From the NCBI GenBank assembly GCA_003116975.1, contig BGKB01000085.1:310001-374000 (forward strand): DNA of 64,000 nucleotides, given 5' to 3'. Source of the DNA: Aurantiochytrium sp. KH105 (taxonomy: Eukaryota > Sar > Bigyra > Thraustochytrida > Thraustochytriidae). The position numbers and the translations under genes were made by a program. Of the stretch, positions 61,964-64,000 are shown piece by piece (positions within the stretch are counted from its first letter, which is position 1; every line of letters begins with the position of its first letter). The notes beneath the pieces were generated by a model. That model searched no databases. It saw only the letters and a list, made by a program, of their open reading frames with translations, and was not told the DNA's origin.

Positions 61964-63682
61964 TTACACATCGATTTTGGTGTTTTTCATGTACGAGTTC
62001 ATCCATTTGCCGTAGGAACTGCGCGTGACAGGTTCACTGGAGATGACAATATCAGAAGGGGAGTGGGACTGGGGTTCCATCTTACATGTGCGCGAGTGTT
62101 TCTGGCACTTGCGATGGAAAACGACAATAGTGCATCCCTGTCCGGAAGAATTCGTCTTTTGCGCGCCTGCGGCGTTGGCAGTTGAGGCAGCTGTAGAATA
62201 AGCCTTCTTCTTCAATGACCGAATCTTGCTTGACAAATAATCTGTGGGAGTGGACTTTTTCTTGTGAAAGCGGTCCGCGCGGCGCTCGCGGTCCTTGACA
62301 ACGAGCTCGAGCTGCTTGAGTTTATGATCATCCGACACTGAACAACCCGTGTTGATGAGAGACATGGCCTCGATGATATCGTCCATGCTACTCTCGAGGA
62401 CGGGCTTGGACAGAACTTCGGCAAAGTTGCTCGGTTGCACCTGAACGCGCTGCGTAGGACGTTCGGCAATGGGCGAGACGCATTCGACCCTTCGTTTCTT
62501 GTGATCGGCTGCGACAGCACTGCTGAATCCACTTCCGATACCGCCGCTGAGGGACCGCGCCGCATACGAGGCCGCGAGCGGAGTGGCGCGGTTCCGGTCC
62601 CCGAGACCCGACGTGTCCTGGTTGTGAATAATCGTCCGCAAAAGCTCGACTGAGCTTTCGGACATTTCCGAGTGGTTACTTTGCAGCGCATGAAGAAGCG
62701 CCTTCGGGTCGGAGGTGCTCCTGAACATGTTCGTCCCGGACAGAGCCCGCTGAGGAAACGCAAGACCGCCGACGGAGCTATGATTGTCAGTGCGGCCGTG
62801 CTGCTGATGCTGCTGTAGAAAGTTTGGCTGCATGAAAGTTTGTTGCGTGGCGGTTTGCGGAGCACCCCTGCTACCGAGAGAGCTATAGGGAGTCATGAGG
62901 TAGTCATCGCTTTTCCGCACGCCAAAATTAGACCCGCCATTGCCGTTGTTTGCATTGTTGCTGCTAAAGAGGTTAATTCGCGGGTAGATGCCGGACATGC
63001 CGCTGCCAAAGTGTTGAAGCGTTCCTGTTCCCAGGGTTTGCAGCGAGCCGTCGCTGTTATAGGTTTGGAGCGGACCGTGCGAGTTGGGAATGGGCAGCTG
63101 GAAGGAGGACCCGCTATTGTGAGACTTTAGCATGGTGTCGCCGCTCGAAGCGTTGTTGATATTATTGTGACTGTGATTGCTGCTGTGGCTGGATCCGTGC
63201 GTGACAAAGTTGAGGGCCGGAGGCGGGCTTGCACCTTCGGTGCTGGCACTTGTGCTAGCGTTTCCAGGACTGCTGCCCGCAGCAAGCGACGAGTGGTGGT
63301 GCGAGTTAGTGTAGTTATTTCCATTGCCGTTGCCGTTCATCATGTTATTATTGCTGGTCGGGTTTCCATTGGCGCCGTTGTTATAGTGATTCCCACGCGT
63401 GTTGGTTCCATTGCTCGCGCTTGCTGGCGTGCTGCTGCCGAGCGAGTGTAGGTTCAGATTTAAATTGAATCCGTTGAGACCCGACAAATTGTGCAGCGCG
63501 GCATTCTTGCCTCCGGCGTCGCTCCTGGCGTCGTGCATGCCATTCCCAGGCCTGCTGCTGCTGTCGCTGTTGTTGCTGTTGTTGCTGGAGGCGGCGCCGT
63601 TCGACCCGAAGGCACCCGTGTTGAGTCCGCTACCGCTGAGCATCATCTCATCGCCGGTCGCATGCTCGAGCTTGCCGTACAT
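61964..63682 (-). CDS. Asn/Ser-rich low-complexity protein with basic helical C-terminal region
   Basis: 572 aa from ATG 63682 (ACCATGT); upstream the frame begins at TTG. Residues 30-330 are very rich in Asn, Ser, Gly and His (NNNMMNGNGNGNNYTNSHHH) and are prion-like. The C-terminal third is more ordered: a basic cluster (KKRRVECVSPIAERP), then SSMDDIIEAMSLINTGCS, then a basic helix (KDRERRADRFHKKKS) and a Cys/His patch (HRKCQKHSRTCKM). A nuclear regulator is a reasonable guess, but I do not recognise a domain. Its stop is only 42 bp from the start of the ARM gene on the same strand. Confidence 0.72.
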   Translation of the reverse strand: MYGKLEHATGDEMMLSGSGLNTGAFGSNGAASSNNSNNSDSSSRPGNGMHDARSDAGGKNAALHNLSGLNGFNLNLNLHSLGSSTPASASNGTNTRGNHYNNGANGNPTSNNNMMNGNGNGNNYTNSHHHSSLAAGSSPGNASTSASTEGASPPPALNFVTHGSSHSSNHSHNNINNASSGDTMLKSHNSGSSFQLPIPNSHGPLQTYNSDGSLQTLGTGTLQHFGSGMSGIYPRINLFSSNNANNGNGGSNFGVRKSDDYLMTPYSSLGSRGAPQTATQQTFMQPNFLQQHQQHGRTDNHSSVGGLAFPQRALSGTNMFRSTSDPKALLHALQSNHSEMSESSVELLRTIIHNQDTSGLGDRNRATPLAASYAARSLSGGIGSGFSSAVAADHKKRRVECVSPIAERPTQRVQVQPSNFAEVLSKPVLESSMDDIIEAMSLINTGCSVSDDHKLKQLELVVKDRERRADRFHKKKSTPTDYLSSKIRSLKKKAYSTAASTANAAGAQKTNSSGQGCTIVVFHRKCQKHSRTCKMEPQSHSPSDIVISSEPVTRSSYGKWMNSYMKNTKIDV

Positions 63683-64000
63683 GGTTACAGGTCGATTGTC
63701 CACGGGGTCGCTGTTGTCGACGTGGTCGAAGTCGCGGCGGCGCTGTTGCTGCTGCTGCTGCTGCTCGTCGGTGTTGTTCCAAGAGAGCAGCAGCTCTCGG
63801 GTACCGACCGGCAGCCAGCAGACAGACGCAGACAAACAGACGCAGGCAGTCAGTCAGTCAGACAGACAGACAGACAGACGGACGGAGATAGTCGCCGCCG
63901 CCGCCCTCCCGCGGCGCGAGCGTCTCCGGCCGCGTGCGTCGTCTCGCCCGCTCAGCCGTGCCTTCGGTGGAGGCGCGGACGGGGCAGATGGACGGACGGC
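63683..64000. promoter_or_regulatory. Upstream region of Asn/Ser-rich gene
   Basis: 318 bp to the window edge, with a CTG/CAG-type run (about 63742-63762) and a short CAGA run (63856-63880). No gene is seen. Confidence 0.5.

Overview
The window looks like a gene-dense, GC-rich, intron-poor nuclear contig of a heterotrophic protist, most likely a stramenopile of the thraustochytrid/labyrinthulomycete type. That placement is inferred from gene content and architecture; no rRNA or other direct marker is present. Clearly eukaryotic genes are a syntaxin-5, Mediator subunit 8, a three-repeat MYB, PHO80-type cyclins, EDEM, ITFG2 and a mitochondrial gamma-carbonic anhydrase. Most genes are single exons. 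I could place only two spliceosomal introns (51159-51249 and 54052-54313). Starts were moved to the first in-frame ATG in good context wherever the longest open frame began at a non-ATG codon.

Layout. 1-7025: two minus-strand genes. The first is an inward-rectifier-type K+ channel whose long C-terminus carries two GST/CLIC/DHAR-like thioredoxin-fold modules and runs off the left edge. The second is a long EF-hand/coiled-coil protein. 7852-14204: an EDEM-type GH47 protein with a PA domain, convergent with a winged-helix/cold-shock/NYN-like protein. 14205-18646: a 4.4-kb low-complexity tract with a (CTGT)n microsatellite and a 25-base assembly gap. 18647-23226: syntaxin-5, then two PHO80-like cyclins facing each other. 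23227-25885: another low-complexity tract. 25886-37555: MED8, a divergent mitochondrial ABC1/ADCK-like protein, a four-TM protein, WDR89, ITFG2 with a CAG repeat, and an ARM/RanBP2-zinc-finger protein. 37636-46824: one giant (3062-aa) polytopic membrane protein with Cys-rich modules and a Pro-Thr minisatellite. 47714-54518: a small Cys-rich membrane protein, an SRPBCC-like protein, a spliced six-TM protein, MsrA and gamma-CA. 54779-63682: 3R-MYB, acyl-CoA dehydrogenase, an ARM-repeat gene with an in-frame TAG, and an Asn/Ser-rich protein.

There is no operon and no defence or mobile-element cluster. Neighbours are mostly unrelated housekeeping genes in divergent or convergent pairs, sometimes with very short 3' gaps (7 bp at 60229-60235). 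The feature that looks most novel is the Kir channel fused to tandem GST/CLIC-like modules at the left edge, a candidate redox- or glutathione-sensing potassium channel. Secondary points of interest are the giant membrane protein, the ABC1-like protein that has lost the kinase lysine, the NYN-like protein with altered acidic residues, and the ARM gene with the in-frame stop.
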